The position numbers were made by a program, and so were the translations under genes. A DNA stretch of 30,958 nt from the NCBI GenBank assembly GCA_964058805.1, contig CAXKVV010000498.1:1-30958 (forward strand), written 5' to 3'. The DNA is from Schoenoplectus triqueter (lineage: Eukaryota > Streptophyta > Magnoliopsida > Poales > Cyperaceae). Shown one piece after another: positions 21,433 through 30,958 of this stretch (the first letter of the stretch is position 1; each line of letters opens with the position of its first letter). Under the pieces are notes generated by a model. It saw only the letters and a program-made list of their open reading frames with translations, did no database searches and was not told the DNA's origin.

Positions 21433-22481
21433 TTTAGTACTCTTTTGTAAGGCTATATTAGTCTCTTTATTCTATTTAAGGTTGTATCTCCATTTGAATA
21501 ACTTGTATTAATGAAGAATTTGGGGAATTCAGAAGAATAGAAGTATGATTATTTAATGGATAATCATTGTACCTAATGCTTCTTCTCCATCTTATTTATG
21601 AGTTTAAAGTTCCAAGGACAATAATTGATTAATGCTTCGTAGGAAAACAGTTCGTCTCAGATAAAAAGGTCCTGAGTTAACGTTAAAAATTCTTTTTTGG
21701 GATAAAAGTATAGGTTAAAAAAAAACTAATTAATTGTTTACACTGTTCTTTAATTAATCCATTACTCTTAACTTGAGTCAATCTTGATACAATGTACCAG
21801 CATAGATTTATTAAACCAGTCCTGATAAAGCAGCAACATCTTTGTCCATTTTTATCGTACCAGAATTAGTTGCCCCAAGGAGGATTGACTACAGTCGGTC
21901 TCATGAGAGTTCCATGCAAGCATCATATAAAATGCTTCAAGAATAAGGGGAAGTAAACAGAGATAGATTAGTTAAAGGTATATATCAAATCCAAGTATAA
22001 GAACATTAAAGACAATGTTTCATTTCATCTGATGTAACGAACAAACACAATTAATATATCTGCAGTCTGCAAATGGTATGCTTACTATTAAAAAGAAACA
22101 AAGAAGGATAATCACGGCTTGTGTTGACTAGTTTCTACACAGTCTATCTCAAGCCATGATAAAGAAGGGTTGCGGTGGGTGTGACGAGCCCTGCACTAAA
22201 ACAACCGATTTTTATGAAAATGAAAGAAGAAGAATCACAGTTAATACATTTATTACTAGAAGCACTGGACAGGTAAGAAAAATATAGAAAGCAAGAAAAG
22301 CACACGAAAGAAAGACTTCTCCAAGAGTAAAGGCAGCAGAGTAATTTAGTATTCAAAATAAGAAAGAAAAAGAATGAAAGTAAGTTGGGCATCAGAAAGT
22401 GTACTTTATGCAGTTTAGACCTCAGCTTCCAAGTACCAAGTAGATCATTTCATTTTCTCAAAAGGGAGCTGATACACATAC

Positions 22482-22695
22482 TAAAATCAATATGAATTTT
22501 ATAATTCATGTTAAATAGGTTATAATTTATGTTAATGATTTTATTATGCAACTCATTTTATACAGATTGCCATTATTCACATTAAATTGTTACCATTCAT
22601 ATTAACAGTATTTAAGTTGAATAATATAAGTATAGTACAAAATAAGTTGCATAATAAAGTTATTAACATGAATAATAAATCCATATCAATTTTGA
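22482..22695. repeat. Inverted-repeat (foldback) element, about 214 bp
   Basis: The left arm 22482-22563 pairs with 22635-22695. TTTATTATGCAACTCATTTT on the left corresponds to TTTATTATGCAACTTATTTT on the right arm's complement, and AAAATCAATATGAATTT corresponds to AAAATTGATATGGATTT. The centre is AT-rich. Target duplications were not resolved, so a diverged MITE is the likeliest reading. Confidence 0.6.
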
Positions 22696-23602
22696 TGATG
22701 ATTTCAGAGCAATATAAACGGTCTTCACTGAGTAATATCTTGAGGTTTTACAATGGTATACATGAAATTTTGCCTCAATCAAGTTCGAAAATTTTCTAGC
22801 GGCATACACATGAAAATGAGTTAAAAGTTGCACCTGAAGCAAAATGCATTTGAAAACTCAGGGTATGTTTCGATACATGACAATAGCATTAATCCAGCAA
22901 TTGTGAGTTCAGCAAAGTTGGTTCACTGTTTCACTACTTGCTTTTTTGAAGGAAGCATGCTTTGCTAAAAAGCTCTAGGAAGAAACTAATACAAGGAAAA
23001 TAGCCCCATCCCAACATCTTTTCATCATTGGTCTTAACTTATATAACATAATCAACACTAAAAATGTAAGCAAAAAAAATGAATATAATAGCAACAATAA
23101 TGGGAAAGGTCGATTGTATGAAATATCAGAATATATAGAGAAAAAAAAAACAACTTCAGCTAGATTCTTTAGGAAATTGGTTGGATGATATTTTAAATAT
23201 GCAATTGCAAAAAAAATGAAAAGGAAATAAATCATTCTAAAATGCAGACTCAGAAAAGTTATAAAAGGAATTTAACTCCTAATAAAAAAAAGATGGTATT
23301 CACACATCTGAAATAGTAATTGCAGAGTCAAAATAAAAGGTCTAAGACCTATGTGTGATATGTAAAAAAGTATTGAAATTACTGATACCATGTTCGTCAG
23401 AGAGAATGTATTCCTCGAATTCATTTTAACAAAAGAGAAAACAAGAAGCAAATGGAGAAGCGTGCTTAATAAAATTTTGTGCCCTCAGAAAGTTTGCATG
23501 TTTCATTTTCCAAAATCCATAGACAGCCAAAAGATAGAAGAAGCATGCTTTTCTTTTCAGTACCAAGTATGATCCTCTCAAATGTTTAGTGAGGTCTTTT
23601 AT

Positions 23603-23649
23603 TGACCTTAGTTGAATCCGAATTTATCCGATCCGTTGACACCCCTAGC
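23603..23649 (-). repeat. Possible terminal fragment of a hAT-like element
   Basis: The stretch ends in GTTGACACCCCTA after a GGATCGGAT-like subterminal block (read on the minus strand as TAGGGGTGTCAAC...). Such termini are frequent in plant hAT MITEs. The other end and a target duplication were not found. Confidence 0.3.
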
Positions 23650-24589
23650 TGTACTTACAGTACCAGTTTGTGAAGGTAGTTTTCAAAGTTACTAAACAGA
23701 AGTACCATTAAGTGGAATTCACATCTGCTGCCATAGCACTATGGCACGTGATCTTGACTGTACATTGTAAAGCATGCACAAATCTCAGTTTAGAATCTGT
23801 GCCATATAATCCATAAAGTTGGACGTATACTAGAATTAATCTTTATTTTTCTTTTTCTTTCTTTTCTAAATGTATGCATCAAGAGATTAAATCAAACTCT
23901 ACTTGCATCTCAAAAGAAAAAGCTTGCTACAGAAAATAAGCCACAAGCCATCAAGCTGTCTCATTTTGTATTAATTAACACATCATCATTGGGCATAAGA
24001 CAATAAAGCATGAGGAAGAGAGAAACTGGAATAATAGGGGGAAAAAATCTTGCATTAAAATTAAAAGATCATTCATATGCTATTGTGCAGCTTGAGAGGA
24101 GAGATCAACAATTTGAGGCTCCTTAATCCTTATATTAAAAGTATGTAACAGTGCGCATATTCCAATTTGTACAAAATATTCAGATAAGGATATTAGGCTA
24201 ATTAGGTGTAATAAGTTAGGTGAGGTTTGCCCCCAAATATGTGACTTGTAAATAACCAAACAGTCATCTGGAAATGGTCTTAATCTAAAGGTCAGGTTTT
24301 GAAAAAAATAATAAAACTATAACAATAAGACCAAGTAATTTAAATAAAAAGAAAATAAAATAACTATTATGAGTTATGACTGCTTCAAGTAATTTAGAAA
24401 AAATGAATTATCTATTACGACAATGTGAAGTAATTTTTCAAAATACAAATTGCAATTGCGTAGCTCGGTACGTCCCAAAAAGTAGCGATCAATTCAACGT
24501 AGCTGATCCTCAGCGAAAAAAGCTAGGAAGTGCAAAGAGGTCACAAGAGAAAACGAACCACTGGAATGGAGGTCTTACTTGGTGTCGGG

Positions 24590-24825
24590 AAGCAGAAACC
24601 ACTGGAGCAAATGCGCCGAAAGGAAATAAAAGAGGCAGATAGTGAAATAGATAGGGATTAGGGTTTGGCTTCGGGCATTGGAGAAATGAGAAATCAAAAA
24701 TGAAGGACAGGAGGAAAGGGAAGGAAATTTTAGTGGCACAACTATTCAACTAATGGCCGACTGCATGTGGGTCCGTCCAACCAGGCAGAAGGCGGATTAG
24801 AGTTATTTCCCTTTTGGCCCATGAA
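24590..24825 (-). promoter_or_regulatory. Promoter/5' UTR-like stretch on the minus strand (telo-box plus site II)
   Basis: On the minus strand a site II motif (TGGGCC, 24815-24820) precedes a telo-box (AAACCCTAAT, about 24657-24668). A C/T-rich leader-like sequence then ends at ACACCAA followed by GTAAGA (about 24582), a good donor. The local GC content is higher than the surroundings. This matches the CCT2 promoter arrangement. No convincing coding exon was found downstream, so it may be the 5' end of a non-coding or decayed gene. Confidence 0.35.
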
Positions 24826-25109
24826 AAGAGATGAATTCTGTTGTCATCAAAGTAAAAGTAAAACCCAGTAAATTTCAAAAAACGAAATAAAACGAATATA
24901 TTAAATTTCTTTCAAAAAAGCTTCTAAAATTTTGAATCTTATCGATGCGGTCCGTTTGTTTTAATCTCACAGCCCACATCAAAATAACAAGATCTTTAGT
25001 ATTTAAAGGGGAAATAGTTAAATATCATTTCAAAAATTAAAGTTTTTAATTTTATTACTCTCACGATTTAAATATATAATTTTATTATCAAAAGTTAATA
25101 TTTTCATAA

Positions 25110-25883
25110 TACTTAAATGGGAAGGGATTACTTGACAATGCCTATCTTGATATTCTTGACAATAATTTTTTAAGTAAATACGAAAAAATCTTATAAATAT
25201 GTTTTTTCTACTTATAAATTGATGGTGATTCAAATTTTATGTAATTTCATTATCGTTTAATAGTCCACCAAAACCGTCAAATTATAACCATTGTAAATTA
25301 TATAAAATATTAATGATCCTTGATGGAGTATCAAATGATAATGAAATTGCATGAAATTTAAATCATCATCAATATATAAGTAGAAAAATATATCCATAAG
25401 GTTTTCTATTTTAAAAAAATCATATTTATTTGAAAATTTATTGTTAAGATTATCAAAATAACTCATTGTCAAGTGATCCACACCTATACTTAGGTGGGAA
25501 TCACTTGACAATGGGTTATTTTAACAATTTTGACAATAAATTTTCAAATAAATACGAAAAAAAACTTAAAAATAGAAAAAAAAATAATGGATATGTTTTT
25601 CTACTTATAGATTTGTGATGATTCAAATTTTACATAATTTTATTATCATTTGATACTCCATCAAGGATTATCAAAATTTTATATAATTTACAACGGTTAT
25701 AATTTGATGATTTTTTATGGACTATCAAACTATAATGAAATTACATTAAATTTGATTCACCATCAATCTATAAGTATAAGAAGATATTTATAAAAAAAAT
25801 CTAATTTTAAATTTTTTTTCATATTTATTTAAAAATTCATTATCAAAATAACCATTGTCAAAGTGATCCCTTCCCTACTTAAA
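25110..25883. mobile_element. Tandem dimer of a foldback MITE with a shared target-like sequence
   Basis: Two consecutive palindromic copies (about 25118-25489 and 25490-25876) have ends GGGAAGGGATTACTTGACAA, GGGAATCACTTGACAATGGG and their complements. The whole dimer is flanked by TACTTAAA (25110-25117 and 25876-25883), and the junction carries TACTTAG. Arms pair over nearly the full length of each copy, for example TTATAAATTGATGGTGATTC against the complement of the right arm. There is no ORF of note. A third, interrupted copy lies at 28206. Confidence 0.75.
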
Positions 25884-26459
25884 ATGCCCTCATAAATTTA
25901 GAATATTTTCTTAGTCTCTCTTTCTCCCCATCTCTGCAATCGATTTAGACAAACCTCCCCTGATCATTTTTCAATAAGAAAAGAATGAAATGAAAAAGGC
26001 CGACTGTGATTGTCACAACTCACAAACCCCCGGAGCAAATGCATTCGATTATTCTTGTGTCTCCCTTTTTCTTACAGTGGTTCAGCTTACAGATCTCGGA
26101 CCATTCTTGCACCAAGTTTGGACAAAATAAAGTATTGCTGAAGCCTAATTGCCTAAATGTCAAGTAAAACAAAACAACCTGAACTCTGAAGGGCTTCAAA
26201 TGTGTATTTACATACGAAAATATATATAATGAACCTGATTGAAGCTTTAGAATAACACCAAAATAAGATATACTGGTACTCAGTGAAGACTGAACAGATT
26301 ATTCTCTGGATATGTGACAGTAATCCTTCATTTCATCCTTTCAATTAGAACATCGGCGCCAAAAATACAAAATTAAGCACTTAATTATTTTAACAAATAA
26401 TAGGCAAAATTTTGAATAATTTCTGCCTGCTGTAATGAATAATCAGTTTAAAAAAGTAG

Positions 26460-26939
26460 GTGACACGCCTTGCTGGTGAAGACCGGTGCCGTGCGGAGCT
26501 AGGTTATGCGCTGGCTTCACAATACTAGGGAAGGGAATTGTAACAAAGCAGTGAAATTGGTGCTGGAGACAGCTTTTGGAGACTAGAAGGATTTAGAGAG
26601 AATTGAAGCATTAGTTGATGTGGAGAATGGGGGTCAAAAAAGGTTCTTGAAAAGTGTGGGTTCACAAAAGATGGTGTTCTCAGGAGGTATTTGATTAGTA
26701 TCCGCATCTCTTTAAATCTCTACTCTTTATGCTCTTTCATCTCTGACAGTGGATCTCGTCAGAATCAAGTGGGATCTAATGTCAGAGAAAGAATAACAGG
26801 GGAAGAACAGAGACTTGGAGAGCAGTAGATTTCAATCCATTTGATTAAAGGTGTCAATGACTAATATTTGAATTGGATTCACAAGGTCAAGGTCAAGGAT
26901 ATGGTTTTGTATAGTTTCGTATCTACTGAGCCCTTTTGA
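26460..26939 (+). pseudogene. GNAT acetyltransferase exon-2 pseudogene
   Basis: This stretch starts after an intact-looking acceptor (AAGTAG) with GTGACACGCC, matching the start of exon 2 of the gene at 21133. It reads VTRLAGEDRCRAELGYALAS, then QY followed by TAG where the intact gene has TGG (Trp), plus a one-base deletion in the GKGIG loop. Later frames recover as IVTKAVKLVLETAFGD, then TAG. The C-terminal end KDMVLYSFVSTEP before TGA (26937-26939) matches KISDMIMYSFVPTDN. A 141-bp insertion splits it near 26698. No exon 1 counterpart was found upstream, so the copy was partial or has lost its 5' half. Not functional. Confidence 0.85.
26689..26847. mobile_element. Small (141-bp) MITE-like insertion with 9-bp target duplication inside the GNAT pseudogene
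   Basis: Direct repeats ATTTGATTA at 26689-26697 and 26839-26847 flank 141 bp whose halves are imperfectly inverted: TCTCTGACAGTGGATC on the left pairs with GGGATCTAATGTCAGAGAAA, and AAATCTCTACTCT pairs with the complement of AGAGCAGTAGATTT. A 9-bp duplication suggests a Mutator-type element. About 29 bp after the right repeat do not match the gene and may be a further rearrangement. Confidence 0.6.
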
Positions 26940-28205
26940 CATGATAGAGGAAGTTCATGTTTGTCTGCCATGTAATTTTTTTTTGGATTTGAGTTTGTTT
27001 GTAGTTTCGTTGGATATGTTTCTATTCACGAATGCTGAAACGTGGTGCACGAAAAAAAAAAGAATAAAGAAAATTGTCAAGTAAAAAAGATTATGTGCCT
27101 GTACAGATTCGATAAGGATGTGTGCTTACTGTGTTGTATAGTATGAATTCATTATAAATGGGACATTCTTCGGTTTTATGTTTGAATAGAAAAAGGTACA
27201 AAATATAATGCTAAGCAAATTTCGGTATTTCGAGGGAATTTGGGGGGAAAGCATAATGCATGGCACCCGGCCTTTTATCAATAAAATCATTGCATATGGA
27301 CCATGTGAATTAATTTTCGCAAAGGCTTTGTAGGCTGAGCTTTCCCAACTGATAAATCAATAATTCAATAAGGTCCGCTTGAAGATGAATTTATTTGTTT
27401 GGTGGTCAGAAATAGATCTGGACCGTTCACTTCATATCATCATATCAGACGATCCAAATAGCACTTGATCTGAATGATGCTCAATTCTGATGCAAAGTGG
27501 ATAATTTATTCGTGAATTATTCGTGAATAATTTATTTTTTATCAATTTTATTTATGAATAATTTATTCATGAATAATATATTATAGAAAATTTATAATGA
27601 TATTATACATCTTTTTATATTATTTTTAAAATTTTATCATTCAAATTTATATTTTATTTATATTATATGAAACAAATTATTTCTGAGTTATACTCGAATC
27701 GTGAAATTTTAATTTTGCCAAATATTTTTCAAATCACAAACTTATTACTATGGTAAATACTATATATATCTAACTTGTGATTAAACTCTCCAATTGTATC
27801 TTCAGGAAAAAAAACGAAAAAGAAATGGTATGGTAAAGGAAAGAAGAACAGGTAGAATTTTCCATTCAAAATTGCAATCTGACCCACTTTCTTGGGTCAC
27901 AGTATCATGACGATAACCACAGCATATATTTCATTTCATTTATCTTCGCGTGGTACATCCGGCGCAATATAAATATACGTGCTGACAAAGTGGTTATACT
28001 ATTAGATTTCGCTTAATACTTTTCATGATACGGTATCAAGATGCCCAAAGATTCTTTAATTAGTTATTCCAGAAGACAGCGTGTACCAGTGTTTATAAAA
28101 ATGTCATATATTTTTTTCTCTTCTGCACTCTAATCAGTTGTCCGATGCAATTGTGTTTATTAGCACCTAACTCTTCATGTAGAAGTTAATCAGAATTTAT
28201 ATATA
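26940..28205. other. AT-rich spacer
   Basis: No gene, RNA gene or element ends were recognised. There is a cluster of related short motifs (GAATAATTTATTC-like, some self-complementary) at about 27500-27580. Confidence 0.5.
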
Positions 28206-28667
28206 GGGAAGGGAACCTTGACTATGTCTTATTTTGACAATTTTAACAATGATTGTTCAAAAAAATACAAACTAATTTTAAAAATAGAAAAAAAATTATA
28301 GATATGTTTTTTACTTATAAATTGATAAAGATTTAAATTTCATGTAATTTCATTATCATTTAATAGTCCATCAAAGATCATTATAATGTTATATAATTTA
28401 CAACCGTTTTCATTATCATCTTTATTTATATATTATTATTATTATTATTATTATTATTTTATTTATTTATTTATTTCTTTTTCTTCCATCATATTCATTA
28501 TTATCACTGATATTTGAGATCTTTGATCTTATGTTTTCCGATTGGGTTTCATTCTAACCTACCCTAATTTATTTGGGATTAAAGGCTTTTGTTGTTGTTG
28601 TTGATGATGATGATGATGGACTATCAAATGATAATGAAATTGTATGAAATTTAAATCACCATCAATT
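28206..28667. mobile_element. Third copy of the foldback MITE of 25118-25876, interrupted and right-truncated
   Basis: The left end GGGAAGGGAACCTTGACTAT and the left arm to about 28410 match the family, as does 28615-28667 (ACTATCAAATGATAATGAAA onward). About 200 bp between them is foreign. The right terminus is missing, replaced by a TA tract and a different element. Confidence 0.7.
28411..28614 (+). repeat. Insertion with ATT/TTTA microsatellites and a SINE-like 3' tail
   Basis: (ATT)n and (TTTA)n runs occupy about 28428-28475. The 3' part, AACCTACCCTAATTTATTTG GG followed by an ATTAAAGGCTTTTG block and (TTG)n at about 28588-28603, resembles the end of AU-type plant SINEs as I recall them. 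No pol III A/B boxes were seen, so it would be 5'-truncated. Confidence 0.45.
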
Positions 28668-28670
28668 TTT

Positions 28671-28920
28671 TATATATATATTGAGGCTATTTCACGAATT
28701 ACAAACCTCACATGCTTCGCGGCTGTAAATCTCGAATTTGAAAGTTCAAACGGCCGATCCAAATAGTTGAACATGATCTACATATTGAAATATCTTTAGG
28801 GGTCAAATTTTACAATTTTTTAAAAAAAAATGCTATTTTTTAGATGGATACAGAGTTTGCTAATTTAATGATTTCTGCACCATTCAATACTAGTGATTTT
28901 TCACCCATCTAAAAAATATA
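28671..28920 (+). mobile_element. Diverged, truncated copy of the 403-bp foldback MITE
   Basis: After a TA run (28671-28680) the sequence TGAGGCTATTTCACGAATTA matches the end of the array unit. CTCGAATTTGAAAGTTCA, AACATGATCTACATATTGAA and CCCATCTAAAAAATA follow in the same order. It covers the left arm and centre; the right arm is missing after about 28920. Many substitutions show it is much older than the array. Confidence 0.8.
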
Positions 28921-29495
28921 AAAGTTGGTCTACGTCTAGATTTTCTTACCAAAATTATTTTGTACGGTTGGATCAATCATTTGAATTTTAAAAATAAAAA
29001 TATGATTCATAGCACGAAGGCGATCCGTACTATTGTATGTCCAACTCTTTTCTTTAATAACTTAATTACTTATACGTTTTTAATAATTTTTACTTGACTT
29101 TTTAATATGGTTATTTATTTAAAAACTTCAAAGATGTTGTCATGCCTTTTATGTTGTAATTATATAATATAATATGGTTAACGTATATACTATTCGTTAT
29201 TTCCTGTCAAAAATATTGTACTGGTTTTACCAGCAACATTTTTATAGTTAAAAAAAACTCATTACAGAATATGAAAAGGAAAAAAAATTGCTACAGCATT
29301 TATTATCAACTAAATGTGTTCCTATAATTTTAAAACTAAACACCATTACCCTGCTAGTGTTTTATGGAGCTCCATACTTGATGTTTGGTGCACTTCCAAT
29401 TTGAAACTCAATAGAAGGGGAAGAACAGAGGATTAAATCTGTGAGAAATGAGGACACAAATTAATTTTTCATAGTTTAAATTCATCAAAAGAACT
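28921..29495. other. AT-rich spacer
   Basis: I see no gene, RNA gene or clear element in this stretch. Confidence 0.5.
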
Positions 29496-29880
29496 TCTAT
29501 TATGCAGTTTTTTTTAATAATAATAATTATTAAATTAATATTATTAAAAATAAGAGTGAGAATTGTAAAATTTCAAATATACGAATGGCAGCGCGTCACT
29601 ACCAGTGGCGTGGATCAAACGCTCCACTATCAGTGGCGCATTTAATCCCTATAAATTCTCATAAGTACAAACAGATGAGTATCTGCGCGTTTTGTAGGCA
29701 AATGAGTCACTGTCAGTGCCGCGTTTCATATGGAACGCGTCACTGATTGTGACCCGTTTGGCTCAACGCCACTGACAGTGACGCGTTGTCATTCGTATAT
29801 TTAAAATTTTATAGTTCTCATTTTTATTTTTAATAATATTAATTTAATAATTATTATTATTAAAAAAACTGTCTATTATG
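29496..29880. mobile_element. Mutator-type MITE (367 bp) with perfect 9-bp target duplication
   Basis: The element 29505-29871 begins CAGTTTTTTTTAATAATAAT and ends as its near-complement ...AAAAAAACTG. Flanking repeats are TCTATTATG at 29496-29504 and 29872-29880. Terminal inverted repeats extend about 105 bp with few mismatches. The central part is GC-richer, with about five CACTG/CAGTG half-palindromes (CGTCACTACCAGTGGCG, CCACTATCAGTGGCG, CACTGTCAGTG, GTCACTGATTGTGAC, CCACTGACAGTGACGCG). It has no ORF. The 9-bp duplication and long inverted ends are typical of MULE-derived MITEs. Confidence 0.88.
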
Positions 29881-30653
29881 TTTAAGCTGCTGTGATGTTG
29901 GCCGAATTGACAGTACACTGCTTACCTTACCAAACACAAAATGGAAAATATAACACACGCCCACTATCTGTATTATTTATCATTTTTTTAATTTTATTAA
30001 AACCTGAAACATTTCTGTATTAAAATTCTTAGGTTGTTCAGCTAAAGTATCTTATGGGGATATGGCTGTCCCCAACTTCCTAATAAACACCCTCCCCTCC
30101 TATTTCTAATGCATAGAGGCTAAAGCGAAACATCAAAGAAATTAAATATAGTCGTAATCATATCCTCCAGTGATGATGAAGGAATTGAACCATTAGAAAA
30201 AAACAACTGGCTTCTTTATGGTCATTTGAAATCGATGCATAGGGACCTGGCAGCTTTCTCCACTTCAATCCATTGATAAAAAATATTACAAATTCAAAGC
30301 TCCAAATGGACTCTTTGTGGCACAAAAGAGTCTGTGCATCATTCCATATTTTCATTGCACGATGTTTATTATAACAGAATATTTGTTCTCAGATATGGCG
30401 TATTATGATAGAAACGTGATTAAATCTTAAATATCAGGAAAAAAAACCAAGTGATCATTGAAGTTTTCACAACAAAAGAGAGATCAAACTACAAACCATT
30501 AATATCAAAATTGGGCTACAAATCCCAAACGCTTAGATAAACTCTAGCCCCACATATTATATATTACGTTCCCTCTATGATAAACAAAAATGTGACATAG
30601 TTTGCAGACGACTCAAATCAAATGCTCAAACTTTCAAACTTTGAAAAAGTAAA
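29881..30653. other. 3' flank of the FLZ gene and spacer
   Basis: This contains the presumed 3' UTR of the minus-strand FLZ gene (from 30653 downward) and AT-rich spacer. A 65-codon open frame at 30158-30355 (minus) has no recognisable motif and is not called. Confidence 0.45.
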
Positions 30654-30735
30654 TTATGGCTCTGAGTTTTCTGTTGCTTCGTCGAATTGGATGGCTTGGT
30701 CTCTACACTCAGTGCTACAGAAAGCTTTCTCCCCT
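30654..30735 (-). CDS. FCS-like zinc finger (FLZ, DUF581) protein, last exon only
   Basis: On the minus strand an acceptor (TTGGCAG, CAG at 30738-30736) is followed by A|GEKAFCSTECRDQAIQFDEA and TENSEP, then TAA (30656-30654). The pattern G-E-x-A-F-C-S-x-E-C-R-x-x-Q-I-x-x-D-E-A is the second half of the FLZ zinc finger, carrying the FCS and the last two zinc-binding Cys. The split codon fits the usual MYRG context and the known intron position inside the FLZ domain. The first Cys pair and the rest of the protein lie beyond the window's right edge on the other side of the intron. FLZ proteins are plant-specific adaptors that bind SnRK1 kinase subunits. Too short for standard ORF length cut-offs, but the motif is specific. 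Confidence 0.85.
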
Positions 30736-30958
30736 CTGCCAATAAAAATAACAAAAAAAATTAACAAATTATGAACCGACAATAATCGTTTATGAAAATT
30801 TAACAAAACATGAACCAATCATAAAAATTTAACAATCAAGGATTTTAGACAAAACTCATCATTTAATTTGGATAATCTTTTGAGAAAAGATGTGAAGTTT
30901 TGTTTAATTTGACCCAATAAAAATTTATAATTTAATTTATTTATTTGACCAAATTCCA
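30736..30958 (-). other. Intron of the FLZ gene (partial)
   Basis: AT-rich sequence upstream of the FLZ acceptor runs to the window edge. No further exon is visible within these 223 bases. Confidence 0.6.

Larger units (their letters stand above)
21433..26459. other. Repeat-rich intergenic region without a supported protein gene
   Basis: AT-rich sequence containing an inverted-repeat element (22482-22695), a possible hAT-type end (near 23603-23649), a promoter-like stretch on the minus strand (24590-24825) and a foldback dimer (25118-25876), each listed separately. Open frames here are short and lack family motifs or matching splice sites. Confidence 0.5.

Noticed and set aside
21805..21885. 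Exon-like minus-strand segment reading SILLGATNSGTIKMDKDVAA then LSGLV and stop
   Set aside because: It has a plausible acceptor, but is only about 26 codons, of no known family, and no matching upstream exon was found. Chance is likely in this sequence.
22144..22392. 82-codon minus-strand open frame
   Set aside because: Phe/Leu/Ser-rich from low-complexity A/G sequence, with no family motif or promoter.
24376..24642. 88-codon plus-strand open frame
   Set aside because: It overlaps the promoter-like stretch on the other strand, has no recognisable domain, and its start is in AT-rich sequence.
30168..30186. C/D-box snoRNA candidate (TGATGA)
   Set aside because: A C-box-like motif is present, but no D box at a sensible distance and no terminal stem.
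30158..30355. 65-codon minus-strand open frame
   Set aside because: No motif and no supporting splice or promoter context. Probably chance, or 3' flank of the FLZ gene.

Overview
The window looks like nuclear DNA of a flowering plant, probably a eudicot. It has spliced genes with GT..AG introns, very AT-rich introns and intergenic DNA, telo-box/site II promoter motifs, plant-only protein families (GPI-anchored lipid transfer protein, PsbP-domain lumenal protein, FCS-like zinc finger) and many small non-autonomous foldback elements. All gene models were read by eye from splice phases and family motifs; no search was run.

Layout. 1-1052 (+) is the 3' part of a GPI-anchored lipid transfer protein gene. 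1053-3433 is AT-rich spacer. 3434-8940 (+) is a complete 12-exon CCT2 gene (chaperonin TRiC/CCT beta subunit, 527 aa) with a 553-bp hAT-type MITE in intron 5. 8941-10748 is spacer holding a diverged inverted copy of a repeat also found upstream of CCT2. 10749-13012 (-) is a 3-exon gene for a PsbP-domain protein with a twin-arginine thylakoid-lumen transit peptide. 14302-18041 is the most striking part: eight tandem, nearly identical 403-bp palindromic units, then a ninth unit in the opposite orientation, set among (TA)n tracts.

18680-19378 (+) is a second, odd lipid-transfer-like gene whose second exon is open in two phases. 20161-21432 (+) is a 2-exon GNAT acetyltransferase gene, and a broken copy of its second exon lies at 26460-26939. 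21433-30653 is otherwise a repeat-rich region. It holds a foldback element dimer (25118-25876), a nested mosaic (28206-28920) and a Mutator-type MITE with a 9-bp target duplication (29505-29871). The right edge, 30654-30735 (-), is the last exon of an FCS-like zinc finger (FLZ) gene.

The genes are unrelated in function (cytosolic folding, chloroplast lumen, cell-surface lipid binding, acetylation, SnRK1-linked zinc finger), so this is not a cluster or pathway. The best candidate for something undescribed is the tandem palindrome array. It could arise by amplification of a TA-targeting MITE and, if transcribed, would form a series of long hairpins.
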